From Annulohypoxylon bovei var. microspora (lineage: Eukaryota; Ascomycota; Sordariomycetes; Xylariales; Hypoxylaceae), in the NCBI GenBank assembly GCA_022836615.1, contig MU405314.1, positions 1 through 64,000 of the forward strand: a DNA stretch of 64,000 nucleotides. The letters are read 5' to 3'. The position numbers and the translations under genes were made by a program. Positions 63,010-64,000 of this stretch are shown in pieces. Each line of letters starts with the position of its first letter. Position 1 is the stretch's first letter. The notes under the pieces were generated by a model, which did not search any database, was not told the origin of the DNA, and saw only the letters and a list, made by a program, of their open reading frames with translations.

Positions 63010-64000
63010 ATTTACCAAGCTAAAGATTAATTGTGTGGGATTCTAGAGGGAAACAACTAGGTTCTAATCATTGAAGTTGTACTGGAGATGTAGTTGATGG
63101 ATTGACAACAAAAGACTTGATTTGGTTTGTAGTGAAGAAAAATGAGGCGGGTGGGTTGCTTATCCCCTTGAGACAAACCAGGGCAATCGACGCTAAAAAG
63201 ATCCCCCATTTTTCCGCTCCGGGGATAAACCGTGCGTACCTGGGTATGACTAAAACCCAGGGGTTTCCGAAGCTTAGACCAACCTAGAATGATGTCAATT
63301 TTGATGATCGCGAAGCTGGATGGATCAATCTATGGATAAAAACGACAAAATATGAGAATAAAGATGAATAAATAAAATAATTAAATAAACTATGTGTAAA
63401 CTTCGAAAAACTTCGACAGCGGCTTAGCGACTTCAGTCAACCTGGTTTGATTTGACCAAATCCGTCATTCTCTAAGATTTCACTAGCATCCCGATTATTA
63501 GTTTTCCTCACTGCCAACGCCAAAACGCCTCCCGCCCCCATCAGGAGACAGCAGTGCCAGCCCCTTTTCCCATCACTGCCCGATACATAAGGCCCTTACC
63601 ACACTTTAGGTACAGAATTTCAAGTGCCTTAAGTTGTGACCCGAACTGTTGGAGCTGCTACGTGTCTAGCTGATTTGTTGGCATGATTCCCTATTGGCGT
63701 TTTACAGGGGTTAAGATGAGTCTCGTTAAATTTATGGCACCTACCTAGGTACCTATTCACGACAATCTATCATGGAACTTGTATTATTAAAATGTAGGTT
63801 TTCTTCTAATGACACATTCTGATTTGCGGGATAAAGGCTCATAAGTTTAACGTGGAAACTAGTTACAGGTTACGTAGCTTGGACACATTCCAACTTATCG
63901 AAAAATTCCAATATTGCAGCAAAATCATCAGTGATTCAAATGAAAATGTACATTTTATTCTAGTTACTATCCTTAATCCGGTTCATAACTCCAGAAAGAA
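63010..64000. other. Intergenic to window end
   Basis: AT-rich, with CACCTACCTAGGTACCTATT at 63739-63758. No gene was seen; a 61-codon ORF at 63102 is unsupported. Confidence 0.45.

Overview
The window is nuclear DNA of a filamentous ascomycete (Pezizomycotina, most likely Sordariomycetes). The evidence is short GTAAGT...CTNAC...AG introns of about 45-90 bases, typical fungal families (GH131, GH105, LDB19-type arrestin, Zn2Cys6 regulator, MARVEL protein, 2EXR protein, necrosis-inducing protein) and wide AT-richer intergenic spaces. A palindromic AGGTAGGTACCTACCT-type motif recurs in the spaces and is not seen inside the genes. I suspect a Xylariales-like lineage, but that is only an impression. 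All gene models were built by eye from splice signals and frame continuity; none was tested by alignment.

Layout. 0-0.1 kb: a cluster of palindromes resembling the end of a DNA transposon. 1-7.5 kb: a sucrose/maltose-type sugar/H+ symporter, a secreted GH131 glucanase and two small secreted proteins. 9-13.6 kb: a gene graveyard with an orphan coding remnant and two large truncated gene ends placed head to head. 17-21.5 kb: an LDB19/ART-type arrestin and a D-2-hydroxyacid dehydrogenase. 22.7-32 kb: several orphan genes (a secreted 251-residue protein, two tiny three-exon genes of matching design, a Pro/Ser/Thr repeat protein) around a KsdD-like FAD dehydrogenase. 32.6-39.3 kb: a 2EXR-domain gene carrying one nonsense codon, a flavin monooxygenase, a two-helix membrane protein and a secreted GH105 unsaturated glucuronyl hydrolase. 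40.6-46 kb: small membrane and orphan proteins, a multi-pass membrane protein, and a HAL2/MET22-type 3',5'-bisphosphate nucleotidase. 46.3-49.3 kb: a degenerate protein kinase and an ankyrin pseudogene. 50-58 kb: a BTB protein, a GPI-type surface protein, a Zn2Cys6 transcription factor and a MARVEL protein. 59-63 kb: a frame-broken necrosis-inducing (NLP) gene and a 503-residue protein built from two copies of one module.

How it fits together. No operon or biosynthetic cluster is evident. The themes are plant-material use (sugar uptake, GH131, GH105, NLP) and sulfur/salt metabolism (bisphosphate nucleotidase). At least five genes are broken (9.1 kb, two at 10.4-13.5 kb, 2EXR, ankyrin, NLP) and the kinase is doubtful. 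This suggests a fast-evolving accessory stretch interleaved with conserved genes. Several secreted-protein genes share a TATA-like box about 90-150 bases before the start codon.

The most unusual observations are the head-to-head junction of two 5'-truncated genes at 11.76 kb and the pair of overlooked three-exon micro-genes at 24.7 and 29.3 kb with identical intron phases.
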